From: Deltaproteobacteria bacterium
GTDB taxonomy: Bacteria > Myxococcota > Kuafuiibacteriia > Kuafuiibacteriales > Kuafuiibacteriaceae
Length of the DNA: 53,018 nt
Assembly: GCA_011526105.1 (NCBI GenBank)
Contig: WYAZ01000040.1
Coordinates: 1-53,018 of the forward strand
Reading direction: 5' to 3'
In this document: positions 16,775 through 24,927 of the stretch, in pieces
Position numbering within the stretch: position 1 is the stretch's first letter
How the letters are laid out: every line of letters starts with the position of its first letter
The notes under the pieces: generated by a model
What the model was told of the DNA's origin: nothing
Seen by the model: only the letters and a program-made list of their open reading frames with translations
Database searches by the model: none
Made by a program: the position numbers and the translations under genes

Positions 16775-17561
16775 CACCCTGCTTGCGCAGTTGCTCCACC
16801 CGCCGCCGGGCGGCTTCCAGGCTGGAGTCGTCGATCTCTTTGTACGCCGAGGCGGTGATGTCTAAGTCGCGCAAGGCGTCTTGCAGCCGGCCGCGTGTCT
16901 CTTCCGTTCGCTGGCCGGCGCCGATCAGGCGATGAACCTCGGTGATTCGCGCTGAGAGCTTCTGCGCGTCGTCGGCGATCGAGCCCGCCTCGCGATCGAT
17001 CTCGGCGATCTGATTCCGCAGCTCTTCTGCCGCGGTGGCCACCGAGCTCGAGTTGGCGAGCTCGGTCATGGTCCTCAGATCCTTGCGGAGCTTCACCTCG
17101 ACGGAGGTGAGCTTGTACAAGTGATCCCGCGCTCGATCGAGATTGGACATCACATCGATGCCGAGGTCGGCGCGCAGCACCTCCGGATCCGCGAGTCGAT
17201 CCATCGCGCTCTGGTAGGCGAGATCGAACAGACCCAGCACCGATTCAGTCTCGCGGTTGAGGCGCAGACCATCGAGCTCGGCCTTTGCGACCAGTGAGGT
17301 GGCGGCGAGTCGCTTGAGCCTGTTTCTCTTGGCCACGCGTTGGGCGAAGACGCCCGCCACGCTCGCACCGGCCACGGCGACTCCCGTGCCCATGATCCAC
17401 GGGGCGCCCATGGCCCAACCAATGAGCGTGACGGCGCCCCAGCCGAGAAGCCAACCCGCGAACACGATCTTCTTGATGACCTGACCCACCGCCTGGGTGG
17501 TCTCGCGCATCTTTTCTTCGAGGTCGGCGTTCACGGGCAGCGCATTGTCGGGAGCGTTCAT
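16767..17561 (-). CDS. Membrane-anchored coiled-coil protein, function unknown
   Basis: The 264-residue product starts at [20 protein letters not shown]. Two adjacent hydrophobic helices follow at ~28-75 ([20 protein letters not shown] and [18 protein letters not shown]). The remaining ~180 residues are heptad-patterned and charged ([35 protein letters not shown]), so a hairpin membrane anchor carrying a long cytoplasmic coiled coil is expected. No enzymatic motif is visible. Its 3' end overlaps the 3' end of lexA by eight bases on the opposite strand. An alternative GTG/ATG four codons upstream is possible. Confidence 0.7.
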   Translation of the reverse strand: MNAPDNALPVNADLEEKMRETTQAVGQVIKKIVFAGWLLGWGAVTLIGWAMGAPWIMGTGVAVAGASVAGVFAQRVAKRNRLKRLAATSLVAKAELDGLRLNRETESVLGLFDLAYQSAMDRLADPEVLRADLGIDVMSNLDRARDHLYKLTSVEVKLRKDLRTMTELANSSSVATAAEELRNQIAEIDREAGSIADDAQKLSARITEVHRLIGAGQRTEETRGRLQDALRDLDITASAYKEIDDSSLEAARRRVEQLRKQGVS

Positions 17562-17677
17562 GGCTGGACACAAGAAGCACCAGGCCTTTCCGGTCCACTG
17601 GACCCTCGATAAACCCTATTTGTGCTCTGCACAAAAAACCGTTGCGAACTTCCGGCGAGCTGTTTAGATCCGGCGCC

Positions 17678-18442
17678 ATGAAGCTCGACCAGATGAAGAT
17701 GATCGTGACCGGCGGCGCCCAGGGCATGGGCCGCCACTTTGCGCTCCGCCTCGCTCAGGCCGGTGCACACGTGGCCGTAGGCGATGTGAAGCAGGAGGGC
17801 CTCGACTCCCTCGTGACCGAGACGAAGGGCCTGCCCGGCAAGCTCGTCGCCAAGAAGCTCGATGTCTCGAGCGAAGCCGAGGTCGGCAGCTTCGTCACCT
17901 GGGCTCGCCAGGAGATGGGCGGCCTCAACGGCCTCATCAACAACGCCGGCATCCTGCGGGACGGCCTGCTCGTCAAGAAAGACCGGAACACGGGCGAGCT
18001 CACCAAGCTGAGCAAGGAGCACTGGCAAGCGGTCATCGACGTGAACCTCACCGGCGCCACCTTCATGGCGCGGGACGTTGCGTTCTCGATGGTCCAGAAC
18101 AACGAAAAGGGCGTGTTCGTGAACATGTCCTCGATCGCGCGCTACGGAAACCGCGGGCAGTCGAACTATGCCGCCGCCAAGGCCGCGCTGGCCGCCAACA
18201 CCAAGACCTGGGCCGCGGAGTTCGCGAACTTCGGCATTCGCGTCGGCGCCATCGCGCCGGGCATGATCGAGACGCCGATGACCCAGGGCATGAACCAGAA
18301 GGCACGTGACGCGCTCGTGGCCAACATCCCGGTGGGACGCATCGGTGAGCCCGAGGACATCTGGGTCGCGGTGAAGTTCATCATCGAGTGCGACTACTTC
18401 AACGCTCGCTGCATCGACGTGGACGGCGGCCTCTCCTTCTAG
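17678..18442 (+). CDS. Short-chain dehydrogenase/reductase (FabG-like)
   Basis: The 254-residue classical SDR is an NAD(P)-dependent oxidoreductase. It has the cofactor loop TGGAQGMG (residues ~11-18), NNAG (~86-89), catalytic Ser in NMSSIARYG and the YAAAK pair. The tail contains IAPGMIETPMT and CIDVDGGLSF, typical of FabG/BDH-like enzymes. The loop GDVKQEG with Asp after the second strand hints at NAD preference. The substrate is unknown; a 3-ketoacyl or 3-hydroxyacyl compound is plausible. ATG 17678 is chosen since the dinucleotide fold begins directly after it. The gene stands alone between convergent and divergent neighbours. Confidence 0.92.
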   Translation: MKLDQMKMIVTGGAQGMGRHFALRLAQAGAHVAVGDVKQEGLDSLVTETKGLPGKLVAKKLDVSSEAEVGSFVTWARQEMGGLNGLINNAGILRDGLLVKKDRNTGELTKLSKEHWQAVIDVNLTGATFMARDVAFSMVQNNEKGVFVNMSSIARYGNRGQSNYAAAKAALAANTKTWAAEFANFGIRVGAIAPGMIETPMTQGMNQKARDALVANIPVGRIGEPEDIWVAVKFIIECDYFNARCIDVDGGLSF

Positions 18443-18468
18443 GAGCGCCACCACATCTTCGACCGGCT

Positions 18469-20067
18469 CTACCGCCGCATCTTCGCGGCGCGTGGACCCA
18501 CCGGCGCGTCCACCTCGCGGCCCGCGCCTTCAGCCAATCGAAACGTGCGCATCACAGGCTCTCGGAGCGAGATGCCGGTGTCGCTGGGCGAGGGGTCGGC
18601 CTCCTTGAACGTAAAGCCATCCCCACCGTCGTACATGAAGTCGTTGATGACCACGCGATAGGTCTTCTTGTCATCGATGGGCTTTCCGAGCCGATCGCTG
18701 ACGGACAGCACCTGACGCTTTCCATCCTTCTCTTGAAACCGCCAGGTGATCCCAGAGACCACCGGGGAGTCGATGAGCAGCTGCGCCTTGAGCTGTTTTC
18801 CGGTGAGCTTCACGACATACAGGTTGTTCTCGAAGGGCAGCACCGAGGTGATGTGGCCCAAGGTGACGCCGCCACGCCCCAGGGGTTCGCGGAGCGCGCC
18901 ATGGTTGCAGATCGCGACATCGACCTCCGGAAAGGCCGCGAGCCATGAGTCCACGACGAGGTGTCCGAGCGGAGACTCTTCGAAGTTGCCGAGTGGCAGC
19001 GGGCTCTTGAGCCGACCGAGCACGGTTTGTTCCTGCTCCTTCGCCCTTTGGCGCGCGCCCTCACCGATGGCCTCGAGGGCCAACAGCGGCGGGAAGCTCG
19101 GCGCCCCGATGGGACCGGTCACGTCCACGATCTCGTGGCTGATCGAAACGGCCCGCGTCTGACGATCGACCTCGATGTCGAATCGACCGTAGCTGCGGCC
19201 GAAGGGTCCTGGATTCAAGATCGGTATGCTGCCGACCATGACCGCACCCTTTCGATGATTCTGACCTGCGATCACGGCGTGCACCGCGAGCTCGGGGTGC
19301 TTCTCGAACAACGCCTGCGCCTCGTCCATAGTGTCGTGAAAGAGCACCACGATGATCTCGGCGCCGGCGGCCTTCACCTCGGGCACGACACGCAGAAGCG
19401 TATCGCCGTAGTCCTTGAACTCGAGGCCCGCGACGTGTTTGGCGAGCGTGGTCTTTGGGGTCTCGCGATAGGAGAGGCCAATGATCCCCACTTTAACTCC
19501 GTCGCGCTCTTCGATGATGTAGGGACGGACGAACTCGGCACCTTTTCCGGTCGCGGTGTCCACGATGTTGGCGCCCAAGAACGGGAACTTTGCTTCTTTT
19601 GCGCGACTTCGGAGGACGTCGAGACCAAAGTCGAACTCGTGGTTGGCGACGTTGGCGGCCGACACGCCGAGCGCGTTGTAGGCGGCGATGACCGGCTCGC
19701 CGCGCAGGAACGTGCTGACGCTGGGGCCGGTCCACATGTCTCCGTTGTCGACGAGCAGGGAGTTCTTGGCGTGGAAGTGATCGCGGGCCTTCATCGTTCC
19801 GCCGATGTGAGCGATGCCGCCGAAGTACTTGCCGTAGTTGGCGGGCTCGAGCGGATATAGGTGACCGTGGAAGTCGGAGAGGGCGAAGACCTTGATGCGG
19901 GCCTTGGCTGGGTCTCGGGTGGGCTCGGGCTCACCGACCGGGGCCGCCTTCGTGATGCTGGAGGTGGCGGTGCCGCCCCCTTCGCCTAACCCCTCAGCCG
20001 TGGGCGAGGTGGCGCAGGCCGCAGCGAGGGCCAGAAGGGGGAACAGCGGCGAAAGGAAGACGCGCAT
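18469..20067 (-). CDS. 5'-nucleotidase-family metallophosphatase lipoprotein
   Basis: A ~532-residue exported lipoprotein (MRVFLSPLFPLLALAAACAT, lipobox Cys ~17). The calcineurin-like metallophosphatase domain (60-330) shows the metal-binding blocks FALSDFHGHL, LLVDNGDMWTG and ANVANHEFDFG, with IVVLFHDTMDE and AVIAGQNHRKG. The last block normally reads GH.H, so one His is replaced by Gln. The C-terminal 5'-nucleotidase domain (~350-510) has GHLVVDSWLAAFPEVDVAIC and the substrate-stacking region YDGGDGFTF. It likely hydrolyses nucleotides or related phosphoesters outside the cytoplasm. The ATG 20067 is used; a TTG one codon earlier is equally possible. Confidence 0.9.
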   Translation of the reverse strand: MRVFLSPLFPLLALAAACATSPTAEGLGEGGGTATSSITKAAPVGEPEPTRDPAKARIKVFALSDFHGHLYPLEPANYGKYFGGIAHIGGTMKARDHFHAKNSLLVDNGDMWTGPSVSTFLRGEPVIAAYNALGVSAANVANHEFDFGLDVLRSRAKEAKFPFLGANIVDTATGKGAEFVRPYIIEERDGVKVGIIGLSYRETPKTTLAKHVAGLEFKDYGDTLLRVVPEVKAAGAEIIVVLFHDTMDEAQALFEKHPELAVHAVIAGQNHRKGAVMVGSIPILNPGPFGRSYGRFDIEVDRQTRAVSISHEIVDVTGPIGAPSFPPLLALEAIGEGARQRAKEQEQTVLGRLKSPLPLGNFEESPLGHLVVDSWLAAFPEVDVAICNHGALREPLGRGGVTLGHITSVLPFENNLYVVKLTGKQLKAQLLIDSPVVSGITWRFQEKDGKRQVLSVSDRLGKPIDDKKTYRVVINDFMYDGGDGFTFKEADPSPSDTGISLREPVMRTFRLAEGAGREVDAPVGPRAAKMRR

Positions 20068-20148
20068 CAATGGGCGGAATAGTCCCTGCCCGGGTCGAGA
20101 TCAACCTGGATGCGGTCTTGCTCGGCATCTGCTAGGACAGCGCCCGCC

Positions 20149-21084
20149 GTGGAGTACTATTTTCAAAGGTATGGCGATCTCGAGCTGCAGAGACGGATGG
20201 TCAAAGACCACCGACGTACGGAGGCTTTCGCCCAGGCCATTTCGGAGGTCGTAAAGAAGTCCGACGTCGTGCTCGACGTGGGCACTGGCACCGGCCTTTT
20301 GGCCATGCTCGCCGCCCGAGCGGGCGCGGGGCGGGTCTACGCCATCGACCAGGCGGAGGTCACCCAGACCGCCGCCAATCTCATGAAGGCCAACGGCCTG
20401 GACCGCCAAGTGAAGGTGTTTCGCGGGTTTGCCCAGGAGCTCCAGCTCGACGAGCCGGTCACGCTCCTCATCAGCGAGTGGCTCGGCAACTTCGGCTTCG
20501 TCGAGGCCATGCTCGACGACGTGCTGGCGGTCCGCGACCGGAATCTGGCGAAGGGCGGACGCATGCTGCCCTCGCACATCGAGCTCTTGCTCGCGCCGAT
20601 CGATGAACCCTTGCTCTACTACCAGGACGGGCCGGGGGCTTGGCGGGACCCGGTGCAGGGTCTGGACTTCTCCAGCCTCGAGGCGCTCGAGCTGAAACAG
20701 GGGCGCGGCATTCAGCTTCGGGTGGAGCCGGGGGCGCTGCTCGCTCCGGGCGCGTCTTTGTTCGAGCTCGACCTCGCAAAAATCGGCCCGGACGACCCCT
20801 TCCGCGAGGGCAAGCTTCAATTCGTCGCCAAGCGCGACGGAACCTTGAACGGCTTCGTGGGTTGGTTCAACAGCCGCCTGTCTCCCAGCGTGACGCTCGA
20901 TACGGGTCCGCATCTGCCGGAGACCCACTGGTCACAGACGTACATGGCGTTCCCCGGCAAGCCGGTTCGTCGAGGTCAGACGCTCGAGGTCTCCTATGCG
21001 CTCGCACGAGATCCGGTGGAGCGAAGGCACCTACGGGTCGAGCTCAAGCTCGGTCGGCATCGTCAGAGCTACGTGCTCGAATGA
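20149..21084 (+). CDS. Bacterial PRMT-like protein arginine methyltransferase
   Basis: The 311-residue SAM-dependent methyltransferase has the full set of type I PRMT hallmarks: YYFQRYGDLELQRRMVKD at the N-terminus, motif I VLDVGTGTGLL (~41-51), post-I VYAIDQAE, the double-E loop SEWLGNFGFVEAML with Glu110 and Glu119, and a THW loop (THWSQTYMAF, ~259). A C-terminal beta-barrel region follows. These motifs are classical in eukaryotic histone and RNA-binding-protein methyltransferases and are uncommon in bacteria. The GTG at 20149 is chosen for AGGACAG upstream and for the start of conservation; an in-frame ATG at 20110 is the alternative. Nearby candidate substrates include Arg-rich proteins such as the RRDDRP-repeat protein, but this is speculative. 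Confidence 0.85.
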   Translation: MEYYFQRYGDLELQRRMVKDHRRTEAFAQAISEVVKKSDVVLDVGTGTGLLAMLAARAGAGRVYAIDQAEVTQTAANLMKANGLDRQVKVFRGFAQELQLDEPVTLLISEWLGNFGFVEAMLDDVLAVRDRNLAKGGRMLPSHIELLLAPIDEPLLYYQDGPGAWRDPVQGLDFSSLEALELKQGRGIQLRVEPGALLAPGASLFELDLAKIGPDDPFREGKLQFVAKRDGTLNGFVGWFNSRLSPSVTLDTGPHLPETHWSQTYMAFPGKPVRRGQTLEVSYALARDPVERRHLRVELKLGRHRQSYVLE

Positions 21085-21136
21085 CCAGGCTCCAGGTCGC
21101 ACTGGCCGACCGAGACGAGGTCGGTCTGCACGCGAC

Positions 21137-22555
21137 TCATTCGTTGTCGCTCGGGGGCGCCAGCGCGAGGTCCCGGACGATACCGACCATGCGGACGATG
21201 CCTCGTGCGAGGTTGTCGACGCTGAGCCGCTCGTTGCGCCCCATCTGAGCTTCGTATTCCTCGATGCTCACTTCGAAGGGAACGAAGCCGTAGGCCGGCA
21301 CGCCGTGGCGCCGAAGGACCCGCAGGTCGCTGGCCCAGGGGCTCTGCACAGGAACGACCACCGGCCGTTCGCCTTCTTTGCGGGAAACGTGTCGTTCGAT
21401 GATCTGAAGCAGCCGGCTCGGAACCGGCGATGCGGTCGCGGCTTCTCCGCGGATGATGTTGAAGTGAACCCGCGAATCATCGATCGCGAGACGCAGTTCC
21501 TGCTTGAGGCGAGCGGGGTCTGTGTCCGCGAGGAGCTCCGCGCGGAGCTTGGCGGTCGCACGCGAAGGCGCGAGGCCCGCTGGGCCTTCGGCCACGAAGT
21601 CCGAGACCCGCACGCTGTCTGTGACCATGCCGCGTGTGAGCGCGCCTTTCTTCAAGCTACCCAGCTCAAACACTTGCGCGAAGATCCGCGACCGCAGCGC
21701 GACGTCGCGAGGAAACGGGGCAAAATCGGCGAGCGCGTCGAGCGTGAGCTCCATGGGGGCGGTGAGCCGTGCGATCGACTTCCGGTCGCGAATGCTGATC
21801 AGCGCCCGGTTGAGTCGCTCGGTCGCGCTCATCGAGCCCTCTCCGGGCGGGTCCTCGCGCGAAGTGATGACGATGTCGACGAAGCCCTTTTCGCCGATGG
21901 CCACAGCGTGTGCGGTGCGACCGTCACCAAAGAGGTTCTCGATGCCCATCCCGCCTGGACCGAGGACCAACTCTGCGTCTGAGAGCTCGGGCCTGGTGAT
22001 GAGGAGCTGATCGATCCCGGCGGCGAGCCGTGTTCCGTCGGCGGTGGAGATGAGGATCACGTCTCGACGAGGTCGTTCACCGCCCTGGGCAAGTACGACG
22101 AGGGTCGAAGCGTGCACGACCGCCAAGCCTTTACCCCCCAAGGCGCCTCGACCGAAGACGCTCCCTTCGTGGAGCGTGCCGGAGAAGGGCCCGGTCTCGG
22201 CGTTCCAGCTCCCAGGATCGGCGCCGAGCGAGTCCAGATGGCTGAGCAGCACGATCGGCTTGGCTTCGCTCTCCGTCCCTCGAACTCGAGCGTACAGACT
22301 CGAGCGCCCTGGCGAGAGCTCGACGAGGCGCGTCTCGATGCCGGTTCGAGCCAGGTAGCGTTCGAGGATGCGCGCGGTCTTTCCCTCCTGACCGGGAGGA
22401 TTCGAGTTGTCCACGCGCAGCATGCGCTGGAGCAGCTCGGTGGATTCGACCTGAAGGCTCTCCCAGTCGACCCCGGGAGCAGACATCGCGCTTGGCCTCG
22501 ATTCCGGTGTTGTGGTGCGGCAGCCGCCCGCGATCCCGGCACAGAGGAGCGTCAA
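21137..22555 (-). CDS. M20-family peptidase-like lipoprotein with degenerate metal site
   Basis: The body matches M20 metallopeptidases (SNPPGQEGKTARILERYL, LLSHLDSLGADPGSWNAETG, FGRGALGGKG, and a C-terminal GRNERLSVDNLARG). However, the metal ligands are mostly missing. The bridging Asp in GRGA.D.KG is Gly, the Glu-Glu pair of the DEE motif reads DG (STADGTRLAAG), and the late His before GxNER is Met. It is therefore probably not an active zinc peptidase and may be a binding protein. A lipoprotein signal (LLWLTLLCAGIAGGC) is evident, but its beginning has no ATG or GTG. The TTG at 22555 is inside it, and the next in-frame start, ATG 22690, overlaps the divergent gene. The start is therefore doubtful. 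Confidence 0.75.
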   Translation of the reverse strand: MTLLCAGIAGGCRTTTPESRPSAMSAPGVDWESLQVESTELLQRMLRVDNSNPPGQEGKTARILERYLARTGIETRLVELSPGRSSLYARVRGTESEAKPIVLLSHLDSLGADPGSWNAETGPFSGTLHEGSVFGRGALGGKGLAVVHASTLVVLAQGGERPRRDVILISTADGTRLAAGIDQLLITRPELSDAELVLGPGGMGIENLFGDGRTAHAVAIGEKGFVDIVITSREDPPGEGSMSATERLNRALISIRDRKSIARLTAPMELTLDALADFAPFPRDVALRSRIFAQVFELGSLKKGALTRGMVTDSVRVSDFVAEGPAGLAPSRATAKLRAELLADTDPARLKQELRLAIDDSRVHFNIIRGEAATASPVPSRLLQIIERHVSRKEGERPVVVPVQSPWASDLRVLRRHGVPAYGFVPFEVSIEEYEAQMGRNERLSVDNLARGIVRMVGIVRDLALAPPSDNE

Positions 22556-22616
22556 CCAAAGTAAGGATGGGCTGGACGCGTGCCTTGTCCGTGGTATACG
22601 TGCCGAAGGTCTCAGC

Positions 22617-23153
22617 GTGTCTGGCTTCGACTTCGCACAAAGGCTGAGACGCGGTCTTGGCAAGGGCAAGGTTCTACCACCCGAAATCATCGCTCAGAAG
22701 CTTGTTCCTTTCGATGGCAACAAGGACGGAGCCGTCACCGCTCCGGAGCTCAGCGAGTTCTTCAAAGCCAACGGCATCGGCCCCTTCGTGTCGAGTTTTC
22801 TGGCGAAGACCATCTTTAATCTATGCTCGACCGCGGTGGGGCAGTCGGTCACCTGGATCAAGCTCGAGCCCCTATCCAAGCTCATCTCCGACGCCATGGG
22901 CCAGGCTCCGCCCAGGTCCAAGCGATACGTTTTGACCCCTGAGGGCATGCAAGGTTACGAGCCGCTCGAGTCCGTCGAGGAGTTCGAGGCTCGGCAGGCC
23001 CGAGGTGCACCGCGACCCCGTTCGGGCGGAAACGCGGCTGCGCGCGGCCGCCCGCCCACCCAGGCCCCACGCTCCGGCCCCGCGCCTCGCGGCCGGCCAT
23101 CCCCGCGCCCGGGTCCGCGTCGGCCCGGACCTGGTTCCGGCCCCAAGCGGTGA
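22617..23153 (+). CDS. EF-hand protein with Pro/Arg-rich tail
   Basis: The 178-residue protein has one textbook EF-hand calcium loop, DGNKDGAVTAPE (residues ~34-45, ligands at positions 1, 3, 5, 7, 9 and 12), preceded by helix PPEIIAQKLVPF and followed by helix LSEFFKANG. A second helical region (~55-95) may be a partner. The last ~60 residues are a Pro/Arg/Gly-rich disordered tail. The GTG at 22617 is chosen for GAAGGT six bases upstream. The gene overlaps the following pseudouridine synthase as GTGA. No signal peptide is seen, so it is a possible cytoplasmic calcium-responsive adaptor. Confidence 0.75.
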   Translation: MSGFDFAQRLRRGLGKGKVLPPEIIAQKLVPFDGNKDGAVTAPELSEFFKANGIGPFVSSFLAKTIFNLCSTAVGQSVTWIKLEPLSKLISDAMGQAPPRSKRYVLTPEGMQGYEPLESVEEFEARQARGAPRPRSGGNAAARGRPPTQAPRSGPAPRGRPSPRPGPRRPGPGSGPKR

Positions 23154-24076
23154 AGTTACCCGCCGGCGTCCAGAACCAAAGGCTGGACCAGGCGGTGACC
23201 GCGCTCCTGCGGTCTCGGGGGATCGACGTCTCTGCCCGGGAGGTTCGTGCCGCGATCAAGGATGGCCGCATCACGGTGGACGGTCGCCGAAGGTCCCCGG
23301 CCAGCACGCCGCCCGAGGGTGGACAGCTCGAACTGGCCGGCTTCGTTCCACGAGCCGAGGCGCGTGTGCACCCAGAGCCGGCGTTGCTCGAGCGGGTTTC
23401 CATCCTGCACGAGGACGACACGCTGCTCTTTCTCTCGAAACCTGCGGGGATGCCCGTTGCGCCTCTGAGCTCGGGCGAGCGAGGGAGCCTGCTCGCGGCG
23501 GCCATCGCCCATGCCCCCTCGATCGCCTCGGCCGGTCCTCCGCTCGAGGGCGGGCTCGGTCATCGGCTCGACGTGGAGACGAGCGGCGTGGTGGTCTTCG
23601 GCAAGGACGAAGCCGCTCGAGCCCGGGTGCGAGCCGCCTTCCGCGCGTGCGAGGTCGAAAAGCTCTATCGGTGTTTGGTGCGAGACCCTGGCGGTCGCTG
23701 GGCGCTCGAAGCGGTGCTCGATGCGCCACTGTCGGGTCGTGGTGCACGCGTGCGTGCGCTCCAGGCGGGCGAGGGTGGTTTGGCGGCCGAGACGAGGATT
23801 CGACCTCGAAGTGCGCAACGCGGAGGGCTGAGATGGCTCGAGGCGCGCCCGCGCACGGGGCGGCGGCACCAGATCCGAGTCCATCTCGCGTCGGTGGGTA
23901 CCCCGATCGTGAGTGATCCTGTCTATGGAGAGCCCCATCCAGAGGTGCCGCGTCTCGCGCTGCACGCTCTCGGGCTCAGCTTGCTCGGCCGACCCATGAT
24001 CGTGGCGCCGCTGCCGGCGGACCTCCGGCAGCCGCTGCTCCATCTGGGCTTCGAAGAGGACGAGATCTCACCATGA
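23150..24076 (+). CDS. RluA-family RNA pseudouridine synthase
   Basis: The 308-residue enzyme converts uridine to pseudouridine in rRNA or tRNA. An S4-like RNA-binding domain (1-65) has RLDQAVTALLRSRGIDVSAR. The catalytic domain has ILHEDDTLLFLSKPAGMPV and the signature HRLDVETSGVVVFGK with catalytic Asp141. RTGRRHQIRVHLASVGTPIV and DPVYG near the end are typical RluA motifs. The exact modified position cannot be assigned. It starts with GTG overlapping the EF-hand gene stop and ends in an ATGA overlap with the next gene, so the three are co-translated. Confidence 0.93.
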   Translation: MKLPAGVQNQRLDQAVTALLRSRGIDVSAREVRAAIKDGRITVDGRRRSPASTPPEGGQLELAGFVPRAEARVHPEPALLERVSILHEDDTLLFLSKPAGMPVAPLSSGERGSLLAAAIAHAPSIASAGPPLEGGLGHRLDVETSGVVVFGKDEAARARVRAAFRACEVEKLYRCLVRDPGGRWALEAVLDAPLSGRGARVRALQAGEGGLAAETRIRPRSAQRGGLRWLEARPRTGRRHQIRVHLASVGTPIVSDPVYGEPHPEVPRLALHALGLSLLGRPMIVAPLPADLRQPLLHLGFEEDEISP

Positions 24077-24588
24077 GAGCCAGCGCCCTGTTGTCCGTCG
24101 CCCTGCTCGGGGGTTGTGCGGCCAGCACCGAGATCCCCGGTGTGCCCACGCGTGCGCTCGCCTTTCGGGCGCAGGATCTCGATGGGCACACCGTCACCTT
24201 CGGTGGGCTGCGCGGGCGCATCACCTTGGTCACCTTCCTCTACACCTGGGCGGATCCGGCGCTGTTCGAAGTGCCGCGCTTCATCCAGCTGACCAAGAAG
24301 CATCGCGACGACCCCTTCACGATCGTCGCCATCGTCCTAGACGACACGTCCGAAACCGCCCGCATCTTTAGGGACAGCTTCGAGATTCCGTACTTGCTCT
24401 GGCGGGTCGAGGATCGAGCGTGGTTCACGGGGGCCGAGGGTCCGTTTGGGGTCGTCGACAACGTGCCCACCTCGTTCCTCGTGGATCGCGATGGCAGGAT
24501 CGTCGCACGCATGCTCGGCACCTGGCCTCCCGCGATCCTCGAGCAAGCGATCACCGAGCTCCTTGCGAGCGATCGATCCAGCGACTAG
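24073..24588 (+). CDS. Thioredoxin-fold (redoxin/SCO-like) lipoprotein without CxxC
   Basis: The 171-residue lipoprotein (LLSVALLGGCAAS, lipobox Cys ~15) has a thioredoxin-like fold: FRAQDLDGHTVTFGGLRGRI, then LVTFLYTWADPALFEVPRFI and PTSFLVDRDGRIVARMLG, the cis-Pro strand. The place where TlpA/AhpC proteins have WCxxC or a peroxidatic Cys reads TWADPA, and no Cys remains after the lipidated one. Thiol redox chemistry is therefore unlikely, and it may serve as a binding or chaperone domain on the membrane. ATGA overlap with the preceding gene implies coupling. Confidence 0.8.
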   Translation: MRASALLSVALLGGCAASTEIPGVPTRALAFRAQDLDGHTVTFGGLRGRITLVTFLYTWADPALFEVPRFIQLTKKHRDDPFTIVAIVLDDTSETARIFRDSFEIPYLLWRVEDRAWFTGAEGPFGVVDNVPTSFLVDRDGRIVARMLGTWPPAILEQAITELLASDRSSD

Positions 24589-24603
24589 AGTGGCCTCGGC
24601 CCC

Positions 24604-24927
24604 ATGGCCCAGCTCTCTCCTCGATCTCGACTCCGCTGGCTCGCTATCGGCTGCGGTGCACTCGTCTTGACCTTGGTCTTGTCGGCCTTGTTCGTGGACG
24701 GCGGCGTCGCTCGGCACGAACGCTTGCATGAAGAGCTCGCGCGTCTCAAGACGCTCAACGACGACCTCGAGCAGGACAACTCGCGCCTCCGTCGAGAGGT
24801 CGAGGCGCTCAAGCACGATGCGCGCTACGTCGAGCGGGTCGCGCGCGAGGAGCTCGGCTTGGTGCAAGAAGACGAAGTGATCTTCATCGTCCCGTCCGCG
24901 AGCGAGGAAGAGAAACGTCGTGAGTGA
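24604..24927 (+). CDS. ftsB: FtsB/DivIC-like cell-division protein
   Basis: A 107-residue bitopic protein with a short basic cytoplasmic N-terminus, one membrane helix (~13-31, IGCGALVLTLVLSALFV), a coiled coil (~36-72, HEELARLKTLNDDLEQDNSR) and the family's ending in which ARYVERVAREELGLVQEDEV is very close to FtsB. In other bacteria it forms the FtsB-FtsL-FtsQ subcomplex that activates septal wall synthesis. The call rests on architecture and the AREELGLV motif. Its 3' end overlaps the diguanylate cyclase gene by eight bases. Confidence 0.88.
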   Translation: MAQLSPRSRLRWLAIGCGALVLTLVLSALFVDGGVARHERLHEELARLKTLNDDLEQDNSRLRREVEALKHDARYVERVAREELGLVQEDEVIFIVPSASEEEKRRE

